Positions 43,511 through 55,300 of a stretch of DNA of 64,000 nucleotides are shown here, in pieces; the first letter of the stretch is position 1, and the number at the start of each line of letters is the position of its first letter. The position numbers and the translations under genes are program-made. This DNA is from Nymphaea colorata (taxonomy: Eukaryota; Streptophyta; Magnoliopsida; Nymphaeales; Nymphaeaceae). The DNA lies in contig NC_045139.1 in the NCBI RefSeq assembly GCF_008831285.2, positions 7,658,204 through 7,722,203 on the forward strand, in the 5' to 3' direction. Below the pieces are notes generated by a model. It did no database searches, was not told the origin of the DNA, and saw only the letters and a list, made by a program, of their open reading frames with translations.

Positions 43511-46472
43511 CATCCACATCCCGGTATCCGCACCCCGCACTCATGTGACATAAATCCTCGGTTTGGAGCTGAAATCTCATATTAGAGATGATGGGATTGT
43601 GAAGCTATGATTTCTAATGATCTCAAATCTCAATATATGAAACGCACGCCCCCTGAATTTTGAATCTTCTTCAACGTCCAGGTTTCTAAGTTGAAAGTTT
43701 AAAACCTTTAGTTACCATCTCCGACGGTTCTTATCAAAATGGCATTCCTTAGTTGCAAGTGCCACCGACGTCCCATTGAATACACCCTACAACGACTTAC
43801 TGGATTTAATATAAATACAAAGAATGCAATGTTTGAATGGTCAGCATCTGGACGAAAGACTACCAATGCTGCCGTAAAAATTGGCTTTAATGTGGCCGAT
43901 TCAAGGCGTACCATGTCTCGGCCTTTAATTATTTTTAAACTATTTTTTAGGATTCTAATTCGATTTTTGCCGAATCATTTATTATAAGGAAGTAAAGCGC
44001 CTCAACCATTTCAAACTAACTTGTCTAAGCATTCATTGTTTGAGCAGCAATAAAGAGGAGCCTTGGCGCCTAAGCAGTTGTAGTGGGTGAGTCACCATTT
44101 ACTGGGGGGCAGTTGAAGGTTTGATTTTATAGGTGCTCAGCTCTGCACCTACTTCTACGTGCTTCAATTAGACTTGGGCGCTAAGGCCCATTATAATAAA
44201 AAAATATTTTTAAATATAAAATAAATTAAAAATATATTTTAAATCAAATAAAAAATATTTTTTATTTGTTATTGGACCAAATTGAGCCCCCATCGGGCTA
44301 TAACCCGGGCCAGTTTTTCGGGCTTGATCAGATCGGATGTCCAGGTCTAGTCTCAATGCAAAGGTAAAAGGGGTTTGTAGATGATGTTTTCAAAAAACTT
44401 GGTTTGGTGGAAAATAAGTTGTAAAAACTAGATTCGTCGCGAAACTATTGTTTCAAAATTTTAACAATAACTAAAATATAATTTTTCAAAATATTTATAT
44501 AGATTAAATAGAAATTTGTAAATAAATTTATTCATCTTAAAAAAAAAAGGAGAGGGTGCCATGGCCCCATGCCTTAACCCTTGTTTATTAGATTAGTAAA
44601 TTGGTGAAAGTTTGCTCATTTGTTTGAATTCAATAAGTATTATTATAAATTGGAACGACTAATTTTTAGGGTAAAGAGAAGCGCTTCGACCTCTCTGAAC
44701 ACCCATAAATTGTGACTTTGGTGTTGAATTCCAAAAGTGAAAAAAAAAAAAAAAAAACAACACCAACATTTGGAAAAGTGGGCTGATTTTTTACAATTTA
44801 GAAATTGGTGAAAACATCTTTTCAAAAACCCTTTCACTTTCATTCCAAAAAATGCCTCGACACACTTCCTTTTCTTAAATACAAACCTATCTTATTTTGG
44901 CTTAAATTCTCAATTTATGATTTATTATTTGATATTGGGACGTCTGGCATTTCAAGTTCAAGACATTTTCCACTTTCAAGTGTTTGTGTTCTTTAACTTG
45001 TTTTTCAATATGATAAAAATAAAAAGCCCTAACAAACGACCTTGCTTCGAAAACATTGAAGTGAAAATGCAAAACATCAGCTGCTTTTTTGTGTTATGGA
45101 CAAAAAAATGGGTCAGAATAAAATTTTATTTTAAAAAGGTTCGTTTCTTTTTCAATTGAAGAAAAAAAAAAAAAAGACAAGGAACTCAGTAAGAGTAAGG
45201 CAAGGGAACCATTTGTAGTGAATGTCTCGTTTCATGTCATGTCAAAAGGGAACAGTAAGTTTGACCAAGCCATGCAGTTTTAAAATTTTCAAGAGAAAAA
45301 CCAAGAGCACCCAATGATCAAGCCCATTCTTGTGGCTACATGCAATTGCTGGCAACAAACTCCAAATCCACGCGTTTCTTCAGCAAACATGGGGCTTGAT
45401 TTTTAAATTTTGAAGCATGTCAAGGGATCAAAAACTGCTTCTGCGAGAAGCTCGATGCCGCCATTCGCTCCCCAATAAGTGGCCGCGACGTACGGCAGCC
45501 GTGTGGTAGAAAGCGTCAAAAGTTTTTAACTATTCCTTTTAATTTTTCTTTTAACCGTCCGAGAAAAGTGACGGCTTGTCTTACCAAGGCAGCGCGGCGA
45601 GAGAGGGAATTCCCTTTAAAAATTTGGGAGGGAAAATCGAGACGATATCTCGAATATCTAAGATATCAACGCTTTTAATTTTATCTTTAAAAAAAACAAG
45701 TTTATATATATATATTTTTTTTAAAGAAAGTCATGAGGCGCAGCGTTGAGTTTGACTTCCTTCTTTTTTTTTATTATTTATACGGAGATGAGGTTTTCGT
45801 TCCGAACTTTTTTAAAATAAAAAGGTACTTTTATCGTTTCATCTTTTACAGTCTCAATTTCTGTGATTCGATCTTGAGCTGACAATCGAGTGAAGTCTGC
45901 TCCTTCATAAGCAATAGTAGATTTCACAACTAATCTTACATACATTAAGAAAATGCACATTCTATTCTGGTTGATTTTATGTTGGAGATCACGACACTCA
46001 AATTGAAGAACATATCCCATTTTATGTTGTACATATTAGCCATTGTCATGAGTCGGTCGCGCTACTCCACTAAAGGTGGGACATATTATGTATGTGAACA
46101 AGTACATGTGGGAATTTAAATTGGGTCACCCGATGCTATATGTACAACACTACAACCTTACAACTTTCTAATTTGTGTACCATCGCCAACAGTACGCGGC
46201 AAAATTATGTGACATGGTTTATTTTATTTTATTTTATTATATTATTATTATTATAGCCCATCCATTCGACTTTACTACATTGGTCAGGAATGTGGTTTTC
46301 CCATTCATTTTTTGTCTTCCATGGAGGTTTTGCATGGTTGTGGATCAAATATGTACTTCTTTTTTTCTAGCTCATGCCAGTGAGACATAGATAGGTGGGG
46401 GCTTTGTGTAGTATACATCCTACATAATATATTTTTTGAACGTTTAAATGAGTGGCTGAAGTTTGGTAGATC
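43113..46472. other. Intergenic, no gene recognised
   Basis: AT-rich spacer with T14 near 43368, (AT)n at 43484-43510 and A18 near 44739. The 82-codon frame at 43739-43987 and others have no recognisable domain. The stretch 44440-44576 ends in GGTGCCATGGCCCCATGCC and may be another hAT-type relic. Confidence 0.45.
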
Positions 46473-46662
46473 CAAGGGCAGAGTCAGGATTTTGTTCAGG
46501 AGCAGGCCAACAGTCCGACCTCTGGATTCGGGTAGAGCCAAACTGAATTTTAATAAAAAAATACATTACGTAATTAAAAAATATTAATTTTTCAATGTAA
46601 AAGAAAAATCATTGATTGGGGTGGGGCCATGGCCTAGGCGCCCCCCCTTCCCTCCACCCCTA
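46473..46662 (+). repeat. MITE-like repeat, AACCTCTGGATT family, copy b
   Basis: AGGGCAGAGTCAGG, CAGTCCGACCTCTGGATTCG, GGTAGAGCCAAACTGAATTT, AAAAAATACATTACG, GCCATGGCCTAGGCG and CCACCCCTAGG align in order with 28648-28830. The copies share most positions by eye. Confidence 0.7.
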
Positions 46663-47567
46663 GGTAGACTTAGGCTTAGTTATATAGGATAGCCCCACAA
46701 AACCCAAGTCAATGCTTCATGACCAAATGAAATTTTGTTAACTATATGTTTAGTGTTTTATGGGAAAAAATTTCTAGTTCGGATGCCTTCATAGTTCATT
46801 CTTAAAAAATATCTTAATCAACACCGCTTGGAAGAAGGCTCCCCACGATGACATTATTAAAAATAATTGAAATTTTTTCTTATTTTTTAATTTCTTACAT
46901 AATTTTCTAAGAAGTTTTTTTTCAAGTAAAATTTTCCTTATATTCACAATTGTTCAGCCAATAAAACTAAAAGATTAAAAATCATTCGAGTTTCCAAATG
47001 GCATTGAACTCCAAGAATAAGAGGGAAAAGAAGGAGGGTGGAGCAGGTTCAGCCTCTTCTAGGTGCCTCTAATAAACTAAAAGATTAAAAACCTATATCT
47101 ATGGAATGATGTTGAAACATGGCTTGACCATTGTGAGAAAGCATTTAGTGGGCTTCGGGTTTTAACTGGGGGGTAAAATTAAATACTCTTTTGACTCATT
47201 CGCAATCCTTTTTTACTGTTCATGATACAAAGTCACATCTTCACGATTTCATTAACTCAGGGTTTTAGTCTTGCTAGCATTCATTGACAACGACTTGAAT
47301 TCATATATTACTATTGAACCTTCATCGCTTGGCTTATATTCATGGCACTCAAGGACTACCTTCATGAGTAAACTTTGACTGCATTTTTTCACTTTTTTTC
47401 AATTTAGAGTAAAATTTTGCCTTCCCTTTTTATTAAACTATAGCTATGCATTTTCTAATTCTATTTATGTCTTTGTTTTGCTGATTTGCAACTAATTTTG
47501 CAACGTAATCGGTGGCTTCGCCGATTCGATATATTGAAAACCGGTTTTTTTAAGCCTGCTTTGATTA

Positions 47568-47609
<42 letters not shown>

Positions 47610-48306
47610 CGTCATGATAAATAGAATGCGTAGCCTAACTTCCATAATCAAAACTGATAAAAGATCTTGGGTTTCCTTTTATGACAAAATATCTATACAA
47701 GAAAGATGAGCGGCTTCCAAAAGTACAAAGTTGTTGATAATAAGAGATAATTAAATGAAAATACATGCAATTTTTACGCCAGTAATAAAAAACAACCTTC
47801 AGTTATTACTCTTACTAACAAAGGCAGGCTTTCATCAATCAAACCCATTTTTATCAACTACTTGAATTAATGATATATAGAATGACCAAAATACTGAAAG
47901 TTAAGTTTTTATAATCATGTAAAGTTTGTATCGTTTTTCTTAGTGTACTCGAGAATATCTGTACGTGCTTAATCATATCTAAATTGGTATTTTTTTTAAT
48001 CAATTTTTGAATAAATGAGATCGAGCCTTCTTATTAATGCTAAGAAAGTGTAAAAAAACCCTCTCTGTTTACAAAGTTCGTATTTATACACCCGTTTAGT
48101 TATTTATATATTTTTTACTTAATGACAAAAAACATGAGTATACTGAAAAAATTGAAAAATTAAGCGACAACTATTATTTTCAATTAAATTATTTTTAATA
48201 TATATATATATATATATATTAAAATTAACGCGCATATTTAAATTTTTCTTGAAAAAACAAATTAACGCCGTGTTTTATTTAGTTGCGAGGAAAGCATAAA
48301 CGACGT
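46663..48306. other. Spacer upstream of the STICHEL-like gene
   Basis: AT-rich with (AT)n at 47571-47603 and 48200-48220. No gene was recognised. Confidence 0.5.
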
Positions 48307-48370
48307 CCCTCGTAACAATAAACAAATAGGGGCCGTTACGAGGGAGAGGGGGAGGGAATATATTTAAAAA
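48307..48370 (+). promoter_or_regulatory. Core promoter of the STICHEL-like gene with adjacent inverted repeat
   Basis: AATATATTTAAAA at 48357-48370 is a TATA-type element before a CT-rich leader that starts about 48420. Just upstream, CCCTCGTAAC (48307-48316) and GTTACGAGGG (48335-48344) form perfect 10-bp inverted arms with an 18-bp spacer. Start site and function are inferred. Confidence 0.5.
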
Positions 48371-48399
48371 AGGACGCACGCCAACGTATTGACTCTACG

Positions 48400-49350
48400 C
48401 GACGGTGCTACCATAAACGACACACACGGGCGGGGGGCTCTCTATCCTTCTCTCTCGATCTCTCGTTCCGAGGCAGAGAGAGGTGGAAGAATCTGCAACG
48501 GCTTTGCAGAGATCATGGACCTGTGATTAGTCTCTGATCAGCTTGTCTATTTGCTTCTCGTTCCCTTCCTCCCATCCTTATCACTCTCTCTCTTTAGGTT
48601 GGTGATAGTAATATTATTAAAAAAAGAGAGAAGAAAGAAAAATGGCAGTGGTCGCAGAGCTATCAATGTCTCGCTACTGTTTGCCTCTCTCTCTTTCTTC
48701 CCCCTCCTGTTCCTTCTCCGCCTCCTGCATTTATTCCGTTGCTTTTATCCGCCTCTTTAACTTCACCTCCTTTCCGCTGCACTCTTCCATAGAACATTTC
48801 CTGGTCTTCTTCAGAGCCTTTCCTCTGCCTCCTGTAAAAGCCTGAAGAACAAAAGTGAGAGAGACAGTGAGAGAGTGGAGAGGTTATGTTTTTCCCAAGC
48901 GGTGTTCATGCTTTTTTATTGCCTGTGAGAATGGTTTCCTTTGGGGAGGAAGAAGAAAAGGAAGAAGGGGACATACCACTGTCAGGTCGCTTCTGATCCC
49001 TTTTCATGGTATGTCCAGGCTTCACAAGACAAACTCTTCTCTGCATGTTTATATATTCCAGGAAAATATATAATGTCGCTTTTCTCTTTTGTGTTTGGAG
49101 TTGGGTGTTTGAAAAAAACTCGTTCCTGAGTCAGAGGTTTTCTTTTGCGATGTCTTATTGTTGGTTTGTGCTTCTTTCTCTTTCCTGCGAATATGTGTGA
49201 GTGGATATGCTCATTGTCTTTGCAGGAAGGAGCTTGGGGTTTCGTTGGGGAGCATAGGAAATGCAGGTAGGAGGTGGAATTGGTTGATGCAAAGAGGACT
49301 GTGGATTGGTTGTTCGTTGCTGTTCTTCTTCTTTCCTATAAGGAAGAAAC
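48400..49350 (+). other. Probable 5' UTR of the STICHEL-like gene, with upstream frames
   Basis: CT-rich leader between the TATA-type element and the start codon at 49351. If unspliced it contains upstream frames of 67 codons (48642-48845) and 72 codons (48855-49073). An intron with donor near 49007 (CATG/GTATGT) and acceptor near 49226 (TTTGCAG) would remove part of it. No conserved peptide was recognised in the upstream frames. Confidence 0.45.
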
Positions 49351-52300
49351 ATGGAAAGAGGCCGCCATTCTGTTGATTTGCCGATTTCCAGAACCCTTGT
49401 TGCTCTTAGAAGGGTTAGGTCCTTGAGGGATCCCACCACCAATTCCATGAGCAGAATTTCTGCCTTCACCAGCAATTTGGATTGGGAAACCCAGTCTTGC
49501 AATGCCGGTTGGAATGGTGTAGGGAAGGAATCCCATTTTGATGAAGGGGACAGAGAATGCAGGTTGCGATCTGTAGAGGCATTGTTTGAAGGTGATGGTA
49601 GGAGGAGGATTGATGGTGCCCATCAAGTTGGCACTTCTACTGCTGCTAGAATTAGCAGAAATGGCAGTCTTCGGAGGCAGGTTGATGCTGAATCCAACGC
49701 TTCTGTGTCGAGTCACGAAGGAAGACGTGATGACAAGGTATTAGTGCAGGAAAACAGGCTTAAATACAACAAGGAATTTAATGTCAGGAGCAAGAAGTTG
49801 GAAGCCAAAGAGCTGAAAGAAATCCTGTATTCCAATAATGATACAGGATCTTGTTCGACTGCTCTTCGTTCCAATTTGGGTTCACCTTGCTATTCGCTGG
49901 ATCAAGAGGTTTGTCATTCGCCTTCCTTATCTGCATTGGAGAACTATCCAAGTGATCCAAGAAGGTTGGAATGCAATAGGATGGTCAATGCGTTGGATGG
50001 ACTAGCAGAAGAGGTGAAGCATGTGAGCAGCCAGTGTTCGCCTCTATCTGAGTGTCAAAGCAATGGCTTTGAACAACGCAAAGTCAGGATGGATTACAGC
50101 AAGCATGTCAAGCCATGGGGACACAGCGAGGAGGATTTTGAATGTGAAGATGAACTTGCTTGTTGTTGTTCAACAAGAACCATGAGATTTAGCAATAGAT
50201 TCTTTCCCCATCTTTGCAGATGTGGCTTGCCATCCAATCAGGTCCGGTGCTCTAGAAGAAAGTCATCCAAGCTATATAAGAGCAACAACATCAATTTTCA
50301 CAAGGCATCCATGTCAGACAACTCAAGCCCCTCTGTTCCTTTGTTAAGAAGTACAGGAGAGGATATCCGGCATTTGAGAGCAGAATGTATAAATGGGTGC
50401 TTCTGCCGGCATGAAAATTTGGCCTTTGAGGATGCTGATGATCGCTGTAGTGTACAACATTCAGAGGGTACCAGAGCGTCGACATATCAGAACCAAGAAA
50501 CAAGTTTGTGTTCTGTTGATGATGCAAAATGTTTAAGCCAAAAGTTCCGGCCAAAGAGTTTTGACGATCTCGTAGGCCAAAATCTTGTCGTTCAATCTCT
50601 CAAGAATGCTGTCTTGAAAGGCAAGGTAGCGCCCTTTTATCTTTTCGAAGGTCCTCATGGTACGGGTAAAACATCGACTGCTAGAGTGTTCTCCACGGCT
50701 TTGAACTGTCTTTCTACAGAGGATCTCAGACCATGTGGATTCTGCTTGGAGTGCATTGCATTCTTATCTGGGCAGAGTGTAGATATCAAAGAGATCGACT
50801 TTGGTAGGGCCAAACATATGTTTATGTTAAAGTCACTTGTAAAACATGCCACAATTCATTCACCTGCTACATCTCGGTATAGCATATTTATCTTAAATGA
50901 GTGCCACTTACTTCAGGGGGAGCTATGGGCTTCTCTTTTGAAGTGCATGGAGAAACTCCCTAGATATGTCGTCTTCATATTTATCACAGCTGACCCTGAT
51001 AAGCTGCCCCGTGCTGCCTTATCTCGATGCCAGAGGTATCATTTTTCCAAGATAAAGCCGAAGGAGATTTTAAGCAGGCTGTGTAGACTTTGTGTTCAAG
51101 AAAATATGGATTTTGATAAGTCTGCATTGGAGTACGTAGCTGGTAAATCCAACGGTTCTCTTCAAGACGCGGAAGCCATGCTTGAGCAGCTGACTTTGCT
51201 GGGTCAAAGGATCACCGTACCTTTAGTGCTTGAGCTGGTTAGTGACACTTTTTACTTCTTCCTGTTGTTTCTTCATAAACAATCTGGTGAACTGTTGATT
51301 TGACCTTAAGTCTTGGGATACTAAGGTGACGTTGAATGGCCCTGAAGAACTTTCCTGGAAGAAGGATTCCAGGAAAATTCTTTGGGAACAGTGTGGAACC
51401 AGAAAAATTCTTCTTTATTCCAAATTCGGAGTGCTTAATCAATCAGAAAAATTATGAGTGGAAAAATAATGTGCAGTGCAATAAAATAGCTTGATTGAGG
51501 ATGTGCCTGAGAGGATGGACCTTGAACCATTAGTCAAGTTTATTTTTAGTAACAACAGAAGCATCCTTACCTTATTTTTGCTGCTTTTCAGACGGGAGTA
51601 ATATCAGATGACGAGCTGTTCGATTTGCTGGACATGGCCTTATCAGCAGATACATGCAACACAGTGCGAAGGGCTAGGGAGCTTATGAGATCTAGAGTTG
51701 ATCCCATGGCCTTGGTTTCACAATTGGCGAATCTTATTATGGACATTCTGGCGGGCTGGCGCCAATGGAGAATCTCTGGAATCAGTAGAAAGTTTTTCAA
51801 GAGCCATAGCTGTAGGTTCATCGTCTTATATATGTATGCTGACTGAAATGTTATATTTTCAGCTTTTTGGTGACAATATTTATGGCTTTTATAGTTTCTC
51901 CAGGGGCTCATTTTTTAACCAAAGCTGCTTGTTTAGTACTATAGATTAATTATTCTGTTGAGTTGGCAGAAAACAGAAGGAACATCTTCTAGTGTTTGTC
52001 GTTCTCATTCATTCATGAGAAAAAATTGCTTTTTTAATCATAAGTTGAAACTAGTACTCATTATTTATGCTAAATCTTGACTTAACGTATAGAAGTTATG
52101 CTGGTACTTTCTGACACACCTGCATCATGTCATGTCTTTGTTTGCAATGGATTGCCTTTCTTCTTGCTGACTATATCTTTTCTATGCACATCTAATTTTG
52201 AGAATAATTTGATACCTTTGGTGAACTAATTTTTTTCACTGCATATGTTGCAGTAACTGAGGTTGAGTTACAAAGACTGCGTCATTCGCTAAAAATACTT

Positions 52301-55300
52301 TCTGAAGCAGAAAAGCAGCTGAGGATGTCAAAGAACCAAACTACATGGCTGACTGTAGCACTATTGCAGTTTGGTAATATGGAGCCTTCTTTACCTCTAA
52401 ACCTTGATAATCCATGGGCATCCCAGGGCTCACCTGAATTGAGAGGTAAATCAAACAAATTTATATTTCGGTCTCTGAGGCTCAGCTGATTTTTTCAACT
52501 CAACTATATGACATTATCTACAATATACTGGATCTATCTCCTTACAATTTCTTGGATTCTCAAATGCAGACGATAACTTCTCGTGTGCATCCTTTCCTGT
52601 TGATAGCTCAAGGAACTCGCTTGTTCATGTAATGGATATTCATGAACCATATTGGCTTGAGTTGCAGAATGATAAGTCTGGCACATTAGATGCTGTCTGG
52701 AGAAAAACGCTTGCAAACCTACAGTCTAGAACTCTAAAAGACTTTCTAGAAAGGGAAGGCCAATTGTCATCCCTTTGTATTGATAAAGGTTAGTGTTCAA
52801 CTTCAATCGCAGCATATCTTAGCTTTTGACCAGATAATCTTTTAGGGCATCAATTCTTGAAGCAGTTTTAGCTACTTTACAATTGACAGCACACACGGGA
52901 TCCACTTTCCTCCACCACAGTGAAGCTGATGAATCTACTTGGTCATTAAGTTTAACTTCAGGCCCATCTTCACATTTTTAGTGGAAGTTTGAATTCAACT
53001 GAGTGGAAGTGAAGCAGTGGAATTATTTCCATAAGTTGACTTGACCCCATGATCGAACCTGTTGTTGTTATGATGTCTAGAAATGCAAAAGATATCAATG
53101 AGTTGGATATGCTACATGCGTGAGAGTTGATGAGATTCTTATTTATGGATTGCAGGTCTTGGAATAGCTGAATTGCAATTCCGTCATCCTGAACAAGTAT
53201 TGAGGGCTGAAAAGTCACAGAAGCATATTAAAAATTCTCTTAGGGGAGTGTTGGGTTGTGATATGGAAGTCAGAATTAATCTCATCCCAGTGTCTTACCC
53301 AGAATCCAGTGTGGAAGTTCAGCAGTCATATCGAAGTAAACCAGGAAATAAAGGCCCCAGTGCCAATGAGAACTATCTAAATTCTCCTCTCTCACATCAG
53401 CAACCAAAAACTAGTAGAAGGAAACACAAAAGCAAACTTTCTGAGGTTAATGTTTGCCATTTCTTTCCATGTATGCGGAAACAAGATTCAAAAAACATGC
53501 AAGAGGTAGCCCTTCACCCAAAAGAAATATACTCTCCCGATAATCTCGGCAGAAATGCTGCAGTTGAGGATGCTGCCAAGAACCAGAAGATAGGTAATGG
53601 TGATGCAGCAAGTGTGTGTGTTCTTGAAAATGCATGCTTGAAGCAAGTTAAACATCGTGACTTCCAATATCAGGCCCTTGCCACACCCAAAATCCACAAG
53701 AGCTGCTTCCCTGTGGTCATCAGATTCCGAAGAAGGCTGCATGCATCTGATAATGTCCAAACCGTGGATTTGAAGACCAATGTTCATGAAGAGCTTGAAC
53801 ATTCTGATCCAAGGGAGGCATCCTTTAAGGCCTATATTTGCACAGATGACTCATGTGTCTCCTCTTCAAATCCATGTTCCCAATCTACCTTCAACAACAA
53901 ATTCAATAACCAGGACAAGTAAGTGGTTTGAAAGTTTCATTTCCTGCTAATGCAATCTTATTTGGTTTATCAAATCCACATGGAACTTTTGTGGGGGTTC
54001 CTATGATTCAAGCCTTGCCTTTCCATCTACTTATAGTTGGATTTGGATAGTAGATCATATGACTGATTCTGTTGTTACTGTCTCCTTGCCCGGTAGTACA
54101 TGCGTTCACAGTACAAACTAATGGTTCATTTTGCATGCGCTTACAATATTTTTAGTTAGATCTTAAGCCTATCATAGGCAAACTTCTGATAGAAAAATGC
54201 TAAAAAGTTGCAAAATATAATACTTCTATAGCCCTGGGATCAAATGCAGAAGTGATCCTAAGGCTCTTAAACACTTATACCTCAGTCAGAAACATCACTC
54301 TAAGTCACGTGGCTTGGCTTCCTGTGCTTTCTTGCCTTTTGTTACTTCTATCTACTGATTTCCAACTTCCAAGTTCTTAGCAATATGTCCATCAAATAAC
54401 TAACTATTAGTGGCACTCACTGATGTCATGTTTCACTTATTACTTCAATGCTGGTGTAAGTTGTAATGAATTAAATTGATGCTTTACCATTTCCTAGTGA
54501 ATCCATTTCACTTGTTCTGCTAGCCATGAAAGATGTTCACGAGACTAAAGATATTAGGGGAACTCTCCAGAGTCATGTTTCGCTTAGTACTTCAAATCTG
54601 GTCTAAGTTGTGAAGAATTGAATTGATCCTTTACTGTCTCCAGTGAATACATGTCATTTCTGCCAGCCATAGCATATGTTCATTTGAATTAGAGGTTTTA
54701 TAACAATTATATCATTTGTGATATATGACTTGACTGCTCAACAGGAGATTACTTTGTTGTGCAGTACAGTTAATTATTATGCAGTAAATGCCTTAGCCTC
54801 CAACTTTTGAGTGGTTAATTAGCTTATTTTTCAAGGCATCTAGGTGCTACCCAACGCTTGGTGCCTAGGTGTCTAGCCTAAAAAGGCATCCAATATTTAA
54901 CAAACTTTTATTCTGTTACTAACTCTTCAGTTCTTTGAGACTTCTTCTGAAATTAAGTCATGTCTAGTTAAAGATTAAACTCATAATCAAGAATTGCATT
55001 TAGTCTGCAAATGAAGGTGGAAAGTGACCAATATTAACAAACTTTTATTCTGTTGTGTACTGAATATTTGATGACCATGAATTGATAAGTGTATGTATCA
55101 AAAAGGATTTGTACAACATAGTTATTTAGGAAATGTTTTACGTTTCATGTGTGGACTATCATCTACATAGTTCATATTGTTTCTTTGCAGCTCTAACATC
55201 AGACTATGTTGAAGTGAGGTCTGCACAGCTTTCTCTGTTTACTAGACATGCAGTAAACAAGAGAAACTAGTAGACTTTTTACCATAAACCTAGGTTTTAA

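Noticed and set aside
53173..53922. Reading the STICHEL-like gene as ending at the stop at 53922
   Set aside because: A GTAAGT donor lies at the stop, and downstream exons in correct phase restore the family's conserved C-terminal tail.
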